In this document: piece by piece, positions 56,236-64,000 of the stretch | How the letters are laid out: each line of letters starts with the position of its first letter | Numbering within the stretch: the stretch's first letter is position 1 | Program-made: the position numbers and the translations under genes | NCBI GenBank assembly: GCA_021372535.1 | Contig: JAJFUH010000107.1 | Location: forward strand, 45,894-109,893 | Reading direction: 5' to 3' | Length of the DNA stretch: 64,000 bases | DNA from: a bacterium | Lineage (GTDB): Bacteria; Latescibacterota; Latescibacteria; Latescibacterales; Latescibacteraceae | Notes under the pieces: model-generated | The model's input: the letters and a program-made list of their open reading frames with translations, nothing else | Told to the model about the DNA's origin: nothing | Databases searched by the model: none

Positions 56236-58176
56236 ATGGAATACCTGAACACGATCGATTATACAGTCATGCTGATCTATTTTGCCATTCTTATAGGTCT
56301 CGGCATGGTTCTTAAAAAGATGGCATCCCGAAGTCTCGAGGATTACTTCCTCGGCGGAAGGAGACTCCCCTGGTGGGCGCTCGGCGTTTCGGGCATGGCA
56401 TCGTTTCTCGATATCACCGGCACCATGATCATCACATCCTTCCTGTTCATGCTCGGACCGCGGGGGCTTTTCATCGAGTTCCGCGGCGGCGCGGTGCTTG
56501 TTCTGCCCTTCATGCTCCTGTGGACCGGGAAATGGCACCGTCGCTCCGGCTGTATAACGGGAGCCGAGTGGATGGTGTTCAGGTTCGGCGAGAGTATCAG
56601 CGGGCAGTTCGCCCGTATCGCCCGCGCCATTGCGGAAATACTTATCACCATCGGAATGCTCGCTTATCTGGTCAAAGGGGTCGGATTATTCCTTTCGATG
56701 TTTCTTCCTTTTTCTCCGCTTGTGTGTTCGATTATCATGATCAGTGTGGCCGCGATCTATACCATGGCATCGGGTTTTTACGGCGTTGTATTCACCGACA
56801 TGTTTCAATCGTTCATTATTCTCACCGCAGTCATAGCTATTTCGATACTGGCGCTCATGAAAGCTTCCGATTCGCAGACTATTGCGCTTCTTGCACATGA
56901 AGTCACCGGGAATCCCGACTGGATGACATCACGGCTCCGGTGGTTTACTTCGATGCCGAAGGGTTATGAAGCCTACAGTCATCTCGCCATGTTCGCCTTC
57001 TTTTACCTTCTGCGTAATATTATCGGCGGTGTGGGCTCGGGAGACGATCCGAAATTCTTCGGCGCGAAGAGCGACCGCGAGTGCGGGAAACTCACCTTTT
57101 TCTGGACATGGCTCATGATGTTCCGCTGGCCGCTCATGATATCTTTTGTCGTGCTCGGTCTGTTCCTCGTCAAGGATCTTTTCCCGGATCAGGGGGTGCT
57201 TATCCAGGCAGCCGATCTCATCAAAAACCATTTCGGCGCAATTGACAAGAGCCGCTGGGCCGATGTGCTGTCCGGCGTTATCCATTATCCCGAACGGTAT
57301 CCGGACCTCGTTTCGGGTCTTTCCAACATTCTTGGGCAGAACTGGACATCCAAACTTCAGCTTCTCAGTTACGAGGGAACCATTAATCCCGAACGTATTC
57401 TTCCTGCTGTCATCCTGTTCGATATTCCCATGGGATTTCGCGGGATGATCCTTATCGCGCTTATTGCGGCATGTATGTCCACCTTCGATTCCACGGTCAA
57501 TAAGACAGCGGGATTTTTCACCCGCGATATCTACCAGCGCTATCTCCGCCCCTCGGCATCAAACAGGGAGCTCATAACGGCCAGCTGGGGATTCATTGTC
57601 ATACTGGTCACCGCAGGCTACGTGATGGGCTATTCAACGAGGAGTATCAACGATATCTGGGGCTGGATTATCATGAGCCTCGGCGGAGGGATGATCATAC
57701 CCTTTATGCTGCGCCTGTACTGGTGGCGTTTCAACGGAGGCGGTTTCGCCATCGGCCTGATGGGAGGCATGCTCTGCTCTGTAATCCAGCGGTTCATGTT
57801 TCCCGATCTCGATGAACGTCTCCAGTTTACCATTATTACCTCTATCGGATTGATTTGTTCGATAATCGGTACCTATATCAGCAAACCAACCGATCGAGCG
57901 GTTCTTGAGAATTTCTATAGGAAAACACGCCCCTTCGGATTATGGGGACCTCTGAAATCCATTCTTTCTTCAGGGGAACGGACCGCGATGGAACACGAGC
58001 ACCGTTACGATATCATCGCGCTTCCTTTTGTGATGCTCTGGCAGATTACCCTGTTCCTGCTGCCTATGCAGCTTATCATCAGGGCGTATGATTCGTTTTT
58101 GTGGACTTTGCCGGTGTTTATTCTGTCGCTTGCAGGAATCTATTTCTTCTGGTACAAAAAACTGCCAACAACCTGA
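56236..58176 (+). CDS. SSS-family Na+/solute symporter, tandem copy B
   Basis: A 646-residue symporter nearly colinear with the gene just upstream and clearly its duplicate (shared EYLNTIDYTV start region, DYFLGGRRLPWWALG, SRSLEDYF, MASGFYGVVF and the C-terminal FWYKKLP). ATG at 56236 is preceded by AGGAGG. Residue differences are spread evenly, so the duplication is not recent. Having two copies may allow two related substrates or expression states. Repeat R lies between the copies. Confidence 0.93.
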   Translation: MEYLNTIDYTVMLIYFAILIGLGMVLKKMASRSLEDYFLGGRRLPWWALGVSGMASFLDITGTMIITSFLFMLGPRGLFIEFRGGAVLVLPFMLLWTGKWHRRSGCITGAEWMVFRFGESISGQFARIARAIAEILITIGMLAYLVKGVGLFLSMFLPFSPLVCSIIMISVAAIYTMASGFYGVVFTDMFQSFIILTAVIAISILALMKASDSQTIALLAHEVTGNPDWMTSRLRWFTSMPKGYEAYSHLAMFAFFYLLRNIIGGVGSGDDPKFFGAKSDRECGKLTFFWTWLMMFRWPLMISFVVLGLFLVKDLFPDQGVLIQAADLIKNHFGAIDKSRWADVLSGVIHYPERYPDLVSGLSNILGQNWTSKLQLLSYEGTINPERILPAVILFDIPMGFRGMILIALIAACMSTFDSTVNKTAGFFTRDIYQRYLRPSASNRELITASWGFIVILVTAGYVMGYSTRSINDIWGWIIMSLGGGMIIPFMLRLYWWRFNGGGFAIGLMGGMLCSVIQRFMFPDLDERLQFTIITSIGLICSIIGTYISKPTDRAVLENFYRKTRPFGLWGPLKSILSSGERTAMEHEHRYDIIALPFVMLWQITLFLLPMQLIIRAYDSFLWTLPVFILSLAGIYFFWYKKLPTT

Positions 58177-58335
58177 AAACTGTTTAAAGTATACCGTTTC
58201 TGCGTAATAGGGTGCTCCGTTGATTATACTGTGGTTTCGCACGGTGTCATACCGGAATCGAACCGGCTTCGGCGCCGGGCAACGGCAAATAATACATGAT
58301 ATTATCGTTATTAAAATTTATATAAAAAAAATATA
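58177..58335. other. AT-rich intergenic region before TonB receptor
   Basis: No gene. A short palindromic piece near 58244-58277 (GTCATACCGGAATCGAACCGG) resembles the hairpin part of the 49-bp repeat family. The promoter follows at 58336. Confidence 0.45.
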
Positions 58336-58364
58336 TTGACAATAAATGTTAATATATATATTAT
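58336..58364 (+). promoter_or_regulatory. Sigma70 promoter of second TonB receptor gene
   Basis: TTGACA (58336-58341), a 17-bp spacer, TATTAT (58359-58364), in a very AT-rich tract about 170 bases upstream of the ATG at 58536; so the leader is long. Confidence 0.6.
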
Positions 58365-58535
58365 ATATCTATCAACACATAATTGGAGCACTGGTAAAAT
58401 ATTAAAGATGACGTTATATTATATGTAAGTATATAAATAGTTTATATATAATATTATTGTGCCTTGTATTCGTTTACTCGTTTTCGGGGTGGTTTTTCCC
58501 ACTGTCTCAAATCCCTTTATACACGGAGAAAAGAT

Positions 58536-61004
58536 ATGTACAAACAGCATCTCAGGCTTTCCGGAATGTGCATGATTGTATGGGTATTTGCCTCTTTCGT
58601 TTCTCATCATTCGCCTGCATGGGCAGACAAGACCGGCGGTATGATTTTCGGTACCATAACCGATCGCGCAAGCAATTCTCCTCTTATCGGAGCCTCGGTA
58701 CGAATTGAAAATACAAACATGGGCGGCATGGCGAACGAAAAGGGTGAATATACGCTCAAACAGGTTCCTCCCGGCACGTATAACCTCCGTTTTATGATGA
58801 TAGGATATCAGCCGCTTGTGAAAACCAATGTTGTCGTGAGCCCTGACCGTGGCACCGAGATATCGGTGGGACTCGCGCTTTCGGCGGTGGAAGTCGAGGG
58901 TGTTACGGTTAAAGCGCAGGAATCCTATTTTGAAAAAGACCCCGAAGCCGAGGTATCGGGCAAGACAATGGATACACAGGAAATCATCGATGCAGCAGGG
59001 GGAACCCTCGATGTTCAACGGGTTATCCAGGTAATGCCCTCGGTATCATCCGGCATCGACCAGATCAATGAGATTGTCGTTCGCGGCGGTAATTTCAATG
59101 AGAACCTCACGGTTATGGACGGAATCGAGATACCCAATATCAATCATTTTTCCAATCAGAGCCTGGGCGGCGGCCCGATTTCCATGGTACGCTCGGAATT
59201 CATCAATGACGTGAGCTTTATGGCCGGCGCGTTTCCGGCGCGGTTCGGCGACAAGGCTTCATCCGTCCTCGATATTTCACTCCGTAAGGGCAGCAGGGAA
59301 AGAATGCTCAAGAGTGTCGATCTGGGAATTGCGGGTTTCGGTGCCATGGCCGAGGGTCCGGCAGGAGATAACGGATCGTATCTTGTTTCCGGCCGGGTGA
59401 GTTATCTCGATCTTATAGCCTCCAACTGGGAAACCGAGTCCATACCCCACTATTATAACATGCAGAGCAAGGTATCCTGGGATTTCGGGATCCATACGGT
59501 CATGTGGAACACCCTCTTCGGCGCCGACCACATCAAAGGCGATAATGCGAAAGATTCGGATATGTATTCCGATGAGTTCACCTATTGGACGCAGAAAAGC
59601 GATCTTTTTGTCACCGGCCTTACGGTTAAGAGCGCTCTTTCACGGTCGCTGTACGGGCAACTGGTCGTTTCGCATGTACAGAATAACTGGAACAATCGCG
59701 ACTGGCTCCATGAAAAAAATGGTCTTCTCACCGACAGCAACGAGTCGACCGAATCCGAAAACACCCTGAAATACGATCTGTCGTGGTTCTGGAGGAAGCA
59801 GGAAATTTCCGGGGGATTTTCCCTCAAGAATTGCAGGTTTAACGATGACATGTATCAAAAGCCCGATACGGTTTATGTGTATGACTGGACTGACAGCGCG
59901 GCTGATCCCCGGTATGATTTCAAGATCAGGAATTCAGCCGGTGACGCGGATTCCATTTATACCATAAATCCCGAATTGCATGGTAAAGAGCATGTCGATA
60001 CCTACAAGACAGCCGCTTACGGACAGGTTCGTCTTGTTCCGGTGGAGCGCCTTACCCTGAGGCTGGGCGGGCGATATGACAAATTCATCTACACAAAGGA
60101 CAGCAGTTTTTCACCGCGGGCGGGTGTACGGTACCAGGTGACCGATAACTTCTTTCTCAACGGCGCATATGGCAAACACTATCAAAGCCCCGCATATGTA
60201 ATGCTCATCGCCAGCAGCAATAACAGGAATCTTAAAAACTACCATACGGAACAGTTTGTTGCCGGCACCGAGTGGTTTCCGTTTCCCGAGATGAGAATCA
60301 CGCTCGAAGCATACTCGAAGAAATACAGGGACATCCCCGTCCTCAAAGCCTTGACAAACGACAATCCCTTCGATGACCCGTCGGATATGATCGATTACGG
60401 AGATATGGTCAACAAGGGAAAGGGACACTCGGAGGGTATCGAACTGTTCCTCCATCGCAAGATGACCACCTCTTACATGTATCTCATTTCGTATTCATTG
60501 TACAGGTGCCGGTTCGACGATCCCCGGACGGGCGAGGAGCGTCCCGGAATGTTCGATCTCAAAAATATCGTGACCCTGACCGGTTCAAAACAGTGGAATC
60601 TCATGAAAGCGAAATGGTATACCGACGGCATGCGCCCAAAGCTGTGGTATAAAACCCTGGCATGGCTTCTCCCGTTCGGGGACGAGGTCACTTTGTCCGC
60701 AAAATGGCGTTACAGCGGCGGCCGTCCTTACACAGAGCCTGTTTATGTCAGGCAATATCACGAATGGATCGTGCCCACCGACGAAAAAATCTATGACACG
60801 CGCCTCGGCGATTACCAGAGACTCGATATCCGTATCGACCGGCGGTACTTTTTCAATGACTGGAGTCTTGTCGTTTATTTTGACTTCTGGAATGTCTTCA
60901 ACAGGAAAAATATATTTGATTATAACAGGAGCGAATACGGCGAGAAGGAACAGATCAACAATTTCGAGGCAATGCCCATGCTCGGTTTCAATTTCGAGTT
61001 TTAA
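58536..61004 (+). CDS. TonB-dependent receptor with CarboxypepD_reg domain
   Basis: An 822-residue receptor. ATG at 58536 follows CGGAGAA. A signal peptide (MYKQHLRLSGMCMIVWVF to PAWAD) is followed by a CarboxypepD_reg-like domain (about 36-115: GTITDRASNSPLIGASVRIE, GEYTLKQVPPGTYNLRFMMIGY). The plug (about 150-260) has VIQVMPSVSSGIDQ, VVRGGNFNENLTVMDGIE and FPARFGDKASSVLDI. The barrel ends in MPMLGFNFEF with a terminal aromatic. This layout is usual in the SusC-like and FCB-group receptors, but no SusD-like lipoprotein is nearby, so SusC itself is not claimed. It lies next to two symporters, so it may take up an oligosaccharide. Confidence 0.9.
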   Translation: MYKQHLRLSGMCMIVWVFASFVSHHSPAWADKTGGMIFGTITDRASNSPLIGASVRIENTNMGGMANEKGEYTLKQVPPGTYNLRFMMIGYQPLVKTNVVVSPDRGTEISVGLALSAVEVEGVTVKAQESYFEKDPEAEVSGKTMDTQEIIDAAGGTLDVQRVIQVMPSVSSGIDQINEIVVRGGNFNENLTVMDGIEIPNINHFSNQSLGGGPISMVRSEFINDVSFMAGAFPARFGDKASSVLDISLRKGSRERMLKSVDLGIAGFGAMAEGPAGDNGSYLVSGRVSYLDLIASNWETESIPHYYNMQSKVSWDFGIHTVMWNTLFGADHIKGDNAKDSDMYSDEFTYWTQKSDLFVTGLTVKSALSRSLYGQLVVSHVQNNWNNRDWLHEKNGLLTDSNESTESENTLKYDLSWFWRKQEISGGFSLKNCRFNDDMYQKPDTVYVYDWTDSAADPRYDFKIRNSAGDADSIYTINPELHGKEHVDTYKTAAYGQVRLVPVERLTLRLGGRYDKFIYTKDSSFSPRAGVRYQVTDNFFLNGAYGKHYQSPAYVMLIASSNNRNLKNYHTEQFVAGTEWFPFPEMRITLEAYSKKYRDIPVLKALTNDNPFDDPSDMIDYGDMVNKGKGHSEGIELFLHRKMTTSYMYLISYSLYRCRFDDPRTGEERPGMFDLKNIVTLTGSKQWNLMKAKWYTDGMRPKLWYKTLAWLLPFGDEVTLSAKWRYSGGRPYTEPVYVRQYHEWIVPTDEKIYDTRLGDYQRLDIRIDRRYFFNDWSLVVYFDFWNVFNRKNIFDYNRSEYGEKEQINNFEAMPMLGFNFEF

Positions 61005-61025
61005 AAAGCAGTAAATCGGATTTAT

Positions 61026-61153
61026 CCGGAAATGTTTAAAAATAATTTCACCGCTGAGAAACGGAACAGGGGTAATTCATGAATTACCCCTGCAATGATA
61101 CATCGGTCAGATATGAAAAATAATCTGCGTTAATCAGCGTTCTGTAGAATCGT
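61026..61153 (-). repeat. Dispersed repeat R, copy 4, reversed, with the same palindrome
   Basis: Reverse complement of the copy-3 layout: the AGATTCG-like end lies near 61146-61152 and the TTTCCGG end near 61026. The central palindrome CAGGGGTAATTCA/TGAATTACCCCTG (61067-61092, 26 bp) is shared exactly with copy 3. Confidence 0.75.
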
Positions 61154-61167
61154 GTGAACAGACCGGA

Positions 61168-62088
61168 TCAACCGTCCTTTTTCACCTTTTCGATAATCTG
61201 CTCGAGAATCTGTTTCCATTCGAGGACGGAAACCTGGCATGTGCCCACTTTTTCGTGTCCGCCGCCCTTGAATTCGAGCATGAGCTTCCCGACATTTGTC
61301 TTGCTCGTGCGGTTGAGGATGCTGTGGCCGACGGTGAAGACCACATTCTGGCTGATTTTGCCCCACATGACCCTGATTTCGATATTCTGCTGGGGAAAGA
61401 GCGCGTATATTACGAACCGGTTTCCGGCATATATCGGCTCTTCGTTCATGAGGTTTGTCACGATTGCGTTGCCGTATGTTTTGCTGCAGCGTTTGAGCAT
61501 TTCCACATAGGGTTTCTGGTGTTTGTAATACAGGTCGACCCGTTCCTTGACATCCGGGAGCTGCAGTATCTCTTCCACTGTTTTCGTACGGCAGTACTGT
61601 ATCATATTTTCCATCAGCTGGTAATTGCTGATTTTGAATTCCTTGAATCGGCCGAGCCCTGTCCGCGGGTCCATGATGAACGAAAGCAGAATAAAGCCTT
61701 TCGGGCTTAATATCTCATCGCGGGCCAGGTTACCTGAGTCGCTCTTGTTGACCCCTTCCATGAGGGGCAGGAAGTGTTTTCCGAACGTCGCCTCGCCGCC
61801 GTAATACTCCCATATAACCTGGGCAGCACTGGGAGCTGGACGGGAGTCGCCTTCGAATTCGAGCTTGGCGATTTCAAGGCGTTCTTCTTCGCTTGCGTGA
61901 TGATCGAACCAGAGTCCGCAGCCCGGAACATAGGGGATATTTGCCAGTACGTCATCAGTGGTCACTTTCACCCGTCCCGACTGAACATCTTTTGGATGTA
62001 CAAACATATATTCGTCAACAATACCTTTTTCAACCAGAAGTACCGCACATGCCAATCCGTCGAAATCCGAACGAGTTAAAAGCCTCAT
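61168..62088 (-). CDS. DHH-family phosphoesterase
   Basis: A 306-residue cytoplasmic enzyme. ATG at 62088 chosen for GGAGGTG upstream. The DHH domain has motif I SDFDGLACA (metal-binding Asp pair) and motif III WFDHHAS; the C-terminal DHHA1-like domain ends in EFKGGGHEKVG. Family members are manganese-dependent phosphoesterases acting on oligonucleotides (nanoRNase/pAp), cyclic dinucleotide products or polyphosphate. Which applies here cannot be read. It has its own minus-strand promoter at 62223-62251. Confidence 0.88.
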   Translation of the reverse strand: MRLLTRSDFDGLACAVLLVEKGIVDEYMFVHPKDVQSGRVKVTTDDVLANIPYVPGCGLWFDHHASEEERLEIAKLEFEGDSRPAPSAAQVIWEYYGGEATFGKHFLPLMEGVNKSDSGNLARDEILSPKGFILLSFIMDPRTGLGRFKEFKISNYQLMENMIQYCRTKTVEEILQLPDVKERVDLYYKHQKPYVEMLKRCSKTYGNAIVTNLMNEEPIYAGNRFVIYALFPQQNIEIRVMWGKISQNVVFTVGHSILNRTSKTNVGKLMLEFKGGGHEKVGTCQVSVLEWKQILEQIIEKVKKDG

Positions 62089-62222
62089 CGAAGCACCTCC
62101 TGAAATCCCCAAGAGAATTTATTGTTTTTTATAAAACCATATTATTATCACAGAGTCATGCCTGCCATGGTTCTTCATGATCACTATCATGCCTGTTTCA
62201 TATAAAATGCATGAATGATAAC

Positions 62223-62251
62223 AGTATAGGGAAATAAAGTGAAAACGTCAA
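62223..62251 (-). promoter_or_regulatory. Sigma70 promoter of DHH gene
   Basis: On the minus strand, TTGACG (62251-62246), a 17-bp spacer, TATACT (62228-62223), about 135 bases upstream of the ATG at 62088. Confidence 0.6.
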
Positions 62252-62337
62252 GAAAAACCATACTGTACGTGTGCGTATGGAAATTTCACCGCGCTGTCTG
62301 AACGTGTAATTGCGGTTTCAGAACGACTCTTCTGTCC

Positions 62338-62910
62338 TTACAGGCCGATATCTGCTGCAACTACGCGCATTCCCATAATTACATCGGTAAACAGCCCGGT
62401 CAATTCGATACCGAGCATGTCCGCACCCTTCTGGATGACCTCGCGGTTTGCGCCCGCGGCAAATGAACGCTGTTTCCACTTCTTTTTGACAGAGCCCGAC
62501 TCGAGGTCCATGACACTCTTCGAAGGCCGCACGAGCGCGCATGCGGTAACAAGCCCGGTAAGCTCGTCGATTGCGAACAGGACTTTTTCAAGGTCGGACA
62601 GGGGCTCCACCGGGGAGCATATTCCCCATCCGTGCGAAACGACAGCCCGGATATAATCCTCGGGCCAACCGTGCTCCCTGAGGATTTCTTCCGATTTCGT
62701 GCAGTGCTGTTCCGGGAACCGTTCATAGTCGATGTCGTGGACAAGCCCGATTATGCCCCATTTCTCCTCTTCGGCAGCATGCCCCATTTTCCGTGCCATA
62801 TGACGCATGACCGCCTCGACAGCCTTTGCATGGTTGATGAGCGCTTCTTCCGCGTTATATGCATGGAGGAGTTCGAGCGCTTCATCACGTGTCGGTACAT
62901 GTGTTTCCAT
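62338..62910 (-). CDS. HD-domain hydrolase
   Basis: A 190-residue protein; the ATG at 62910 (METHVPTRDEALELL) is where family similarity begins, though its ribosome-binding site is weak. The HD domain has the histidine of LINHAKAVEAVM, the His-Asp pair in GLVHDIDYERFP, a downstream histidine in CTKSEEILREHG...VSHGWG, and Asp in AIDELTGLV. This is the HD metal-dependent phosphohydrolase pattern of the predicted-hydrolase group COG2316. The substrate is unknown. It is not clearly linked to its neighbours. Confidence 0.85.
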   Translation of the reverse strand: METHVPTRDEALELLHAYNAEEALINHAKAVEAVMRHMARKMGHAAEEEKWGIIGLVHDIDYERFPEQHCTKSEEILREHGWPEDYIRAVVSHGWGICSPVEPLSDLEKVLFAIDELTGLVTACALVRPSKSVMDLESGSVKKKWKQRSFAAGANREVIQKGADMLGIELTGLFTDVIMGMRVVAADIGL

Positions 62911-63070
62911 GATTGCCCCGTGTGAAGATGATTCATGATCGATTGTGAAGTTCCCGGTCGCGTACGCCGGGCGGCGGATTGTCCTTCTGCCCGGTATTCT
63001 CCTGAATCCTGTGCCCCATGCGGAGTGAAATGCACAATTTTGCGCGTGCTGCAACGTTGCAGCACTGAAC

Positions 63071-64000
63071 TCATGTGTCGCAGAAATTCGAGACTTTCCC
63101 GCCCCGGTCGATCATATGCCCGATAATCTGCGGAGCGAAGAAGAGACGGCGCGGATGATGAAGCAATCCTTCCCGTATCTGACGCTCGGGATGGGCATAT
63201 GAGACTTTGAACGCCTTGTCGTACCAGTACATCGCCCATGGCGCATGGGTATGTTCTATTGCCATGAGTGTAAACACCATCGCATCATCGAGCGCTCCCC
63301 ACGGCAGATATCCCACACTGTCCAATGTCGGTTTCGACTCGGGATTGGGCAGGGAAGCGAGGCCGCTTTCCTTACCGTCGTCATACCAGCATTTTTCAAG
63401 AGTGCAGCGCCCCATTTCGAGCGCCTCCATGAACATCCGCTTGTGTCCCGTTCTCAACGCCTCGTCCATGCACATCCATGCCGCCTGAATACTGTGCCAT
63501 CCCGATACGACCCGGTGATGGTCGAACGGGTCGTCCCGGAACGGCTGGAACAGATCGTCGAGGTGCTCGAATGCCACGCCCAGTTCGGGGTGCCAGTGAC
63601 GTTCGAGGATGTTACGCACGCACATACGGGCGATCATTTCAACACCGTAATCGTCTGTCTGACGGGCGAGCGGTGTAAGAGCGCCTAAAAAATGCTGCCA
63701 TGTGCCGAGACGTTTGGTGCCCGGCTCATGACCGGCGCCGTGTCCGCCGAGGTGCTGATATTCGGGCGATACGATGCGTTCGTTGACACCGTGCGCGGTT
63801 TCGATTGCAATGTCTCGGGCTTCCGTATCCCCGGTTGCCTCAAAGTATTCGCCGAGCGCCATGGCCACATACATGTCGCCGTAAATGTTCTCCGATGGCC
63901 TGAGGGGTTTGCCCTCGCGGGTTACTTCCGAAATCCAGTAGCCGTCTTTGTCCCGGCAGTATTTGAAGATGAAATCCTTCCCCTTGCGCGCTGCTTCAAG
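63071..64000 (-). CDS. AGE-family (N-acylglucosamine 2-epimerase-like) protein, 5' end outside window
   Basis: The frame is open to base 64000, so the start lies to the right; about 309 codons are visible. Residues KYCRDKDGYWISEVTREGKP and NIYGDMYVAMALGEYFEATGD, with GTWQHFLGALTPLARQTDD and HRVVSGWHSIQAAWMCMDEAL, form an (alpha/alpha)6-barrel like AGE/cellobiose 2-epimerase proteins. Such enzymes epimerise a free sugar at C2. Without the N-terminal part, and with family members of differing reactions, the substrate is open. The neighbourhood is carbohydrate use. Confidence 0.7.
   Translation of the reverse strand, partial: LEAARKGKDFIFKYCRDKDGYWISEVTREGKPLRPSENIYGDMYVAMALGEYFEATGDTEARDIAIETAHGVNERIVSPEYQHLGGHGAGHEPGTKRLGTWQHFLGALTPLARQTDDYGVEMIARMCVRNILERHWHPELGVAFEHLDDLFQPFRDDPFDHHRVVSGWHSIQAAWMCMDEALRTGHKRMFMEALEMGRCTLEKCWYDDGKESGLASLPNPESKPTLDSVGYLPWGALDDAMVFTLMAIEHTHAPWAMYWYDKAFKVSYAHPERQIREGLLHHPRRLFFAPQIIGHMIDRGGKVSNFCDT

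Noticed and set aside
58464-58535. 24-residue N-terminal extension of the second TonB receptor
   Set aside because: CGGAGAA and a clear signal peptide start at 58536; the upstream part has no export signal.
1-64000. CRISPR array, rRNA, integrase or transposase
   Set aside because: No regularly spaced direct repeats, no rRNA stretches, and no integrase or transposase motifs were recognised in any coding frame.

Overview
The window looks like a chromosomal stretch of an uncultured, Gram-negative, carbohydrate-using bacterium. Two TonB-dependent receptors and an OprB-type porin imply an outer membrane. Tat-exported sugar enzymes, several SSS-type Na+/solute symporters, an FG-GAP repeat protein, PAS-rich sensor kinases and short degenerate repeats between genes are a mix common in FCB-group and Latescibacterota-like lineages. 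That placement is inference; no marker gene here settles it. Both ends cut through genes: a PAS/GAF sensor at the left and an AGE-family epimerase-like gene at the right.

Region 1 (1-19 kb) is sensory. It holds the PAS/GAF protein, a secreted 14-repeat FG-GAP protein, an intact tRNA-Ala(GGC) with a consensus promoter, an OprB-like porin, a chemoreceptor, and an operon of a 2273-residue hybrid histidine kinase (13 PAS, 1 GAF, kinase, receiver) overlapping an NtrC-family sigma54 response regulator. The porin has a -24/-12 promoter with paired GAACA palindromes about 140 bp upstream. A related pair lies just after the regulator gene. This suggests a local regulon: giant kinase to NtrC-type regulator to porin.

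Region 2 (18.4-31.6 kb) is patchy and accessory-like. Fragments of the 3' end of tRNA-Ala occur at 19.04 and 31.51 kb, with a weaker one at 18.81 kb. Between them are a Tat-exported sugar isomerase-like protein with a secreted YdjC-family protein, an Asp-box gene remnant, a DUF1330 protein, a GC-rich block of hairpins, and a transport cluster: TonB receptor, two permeases, a binding lipoprotein, two short NikD/NikE-sized ATPases and a SAM methyltransferase.

Region 3 (31.6-64 kb) is mostly sugar catabolism. It contains a CBM9-like/FGE-like secreted protein, a SulP-STAS-cNMP transporter, a NodB-like deacetylase, a large six-hairpin glycosidase-like protein, an enolase-superfamily acid-sugar dehydratase, a zinc alcohol dehydrogenase, a mutarotase-like protein, an SSS symporter, a Tat-exported Gfo/Idh/MocA oxidoreductase, a GH2 lipoprotein, a DoxX-TIM-barrel fusion, a second YdjC protein, a SASA-type esterase, two tandem duplicate SSS symporters and a TonB receptor with a CarboxypepD_reg domain. 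DHH phosphoesterase, HD hydrolase and AGE-like genes follow. A likely flow is outer-membrane uptake, periplasmic trimming and deacetylation, symport, then oxidation and dehydration of the sugar.

Several repeat families sit between genes. One has four copies, two of which carry the same near-perfect palindrome and lie in opposite orientation around a symporter and TonB receptor. Another is a ~400 bp block bounded by 18-bp inverted repeats at 47.4-47.8 kb. No integrase, transposase, CRISPR array or rRNA was seen.
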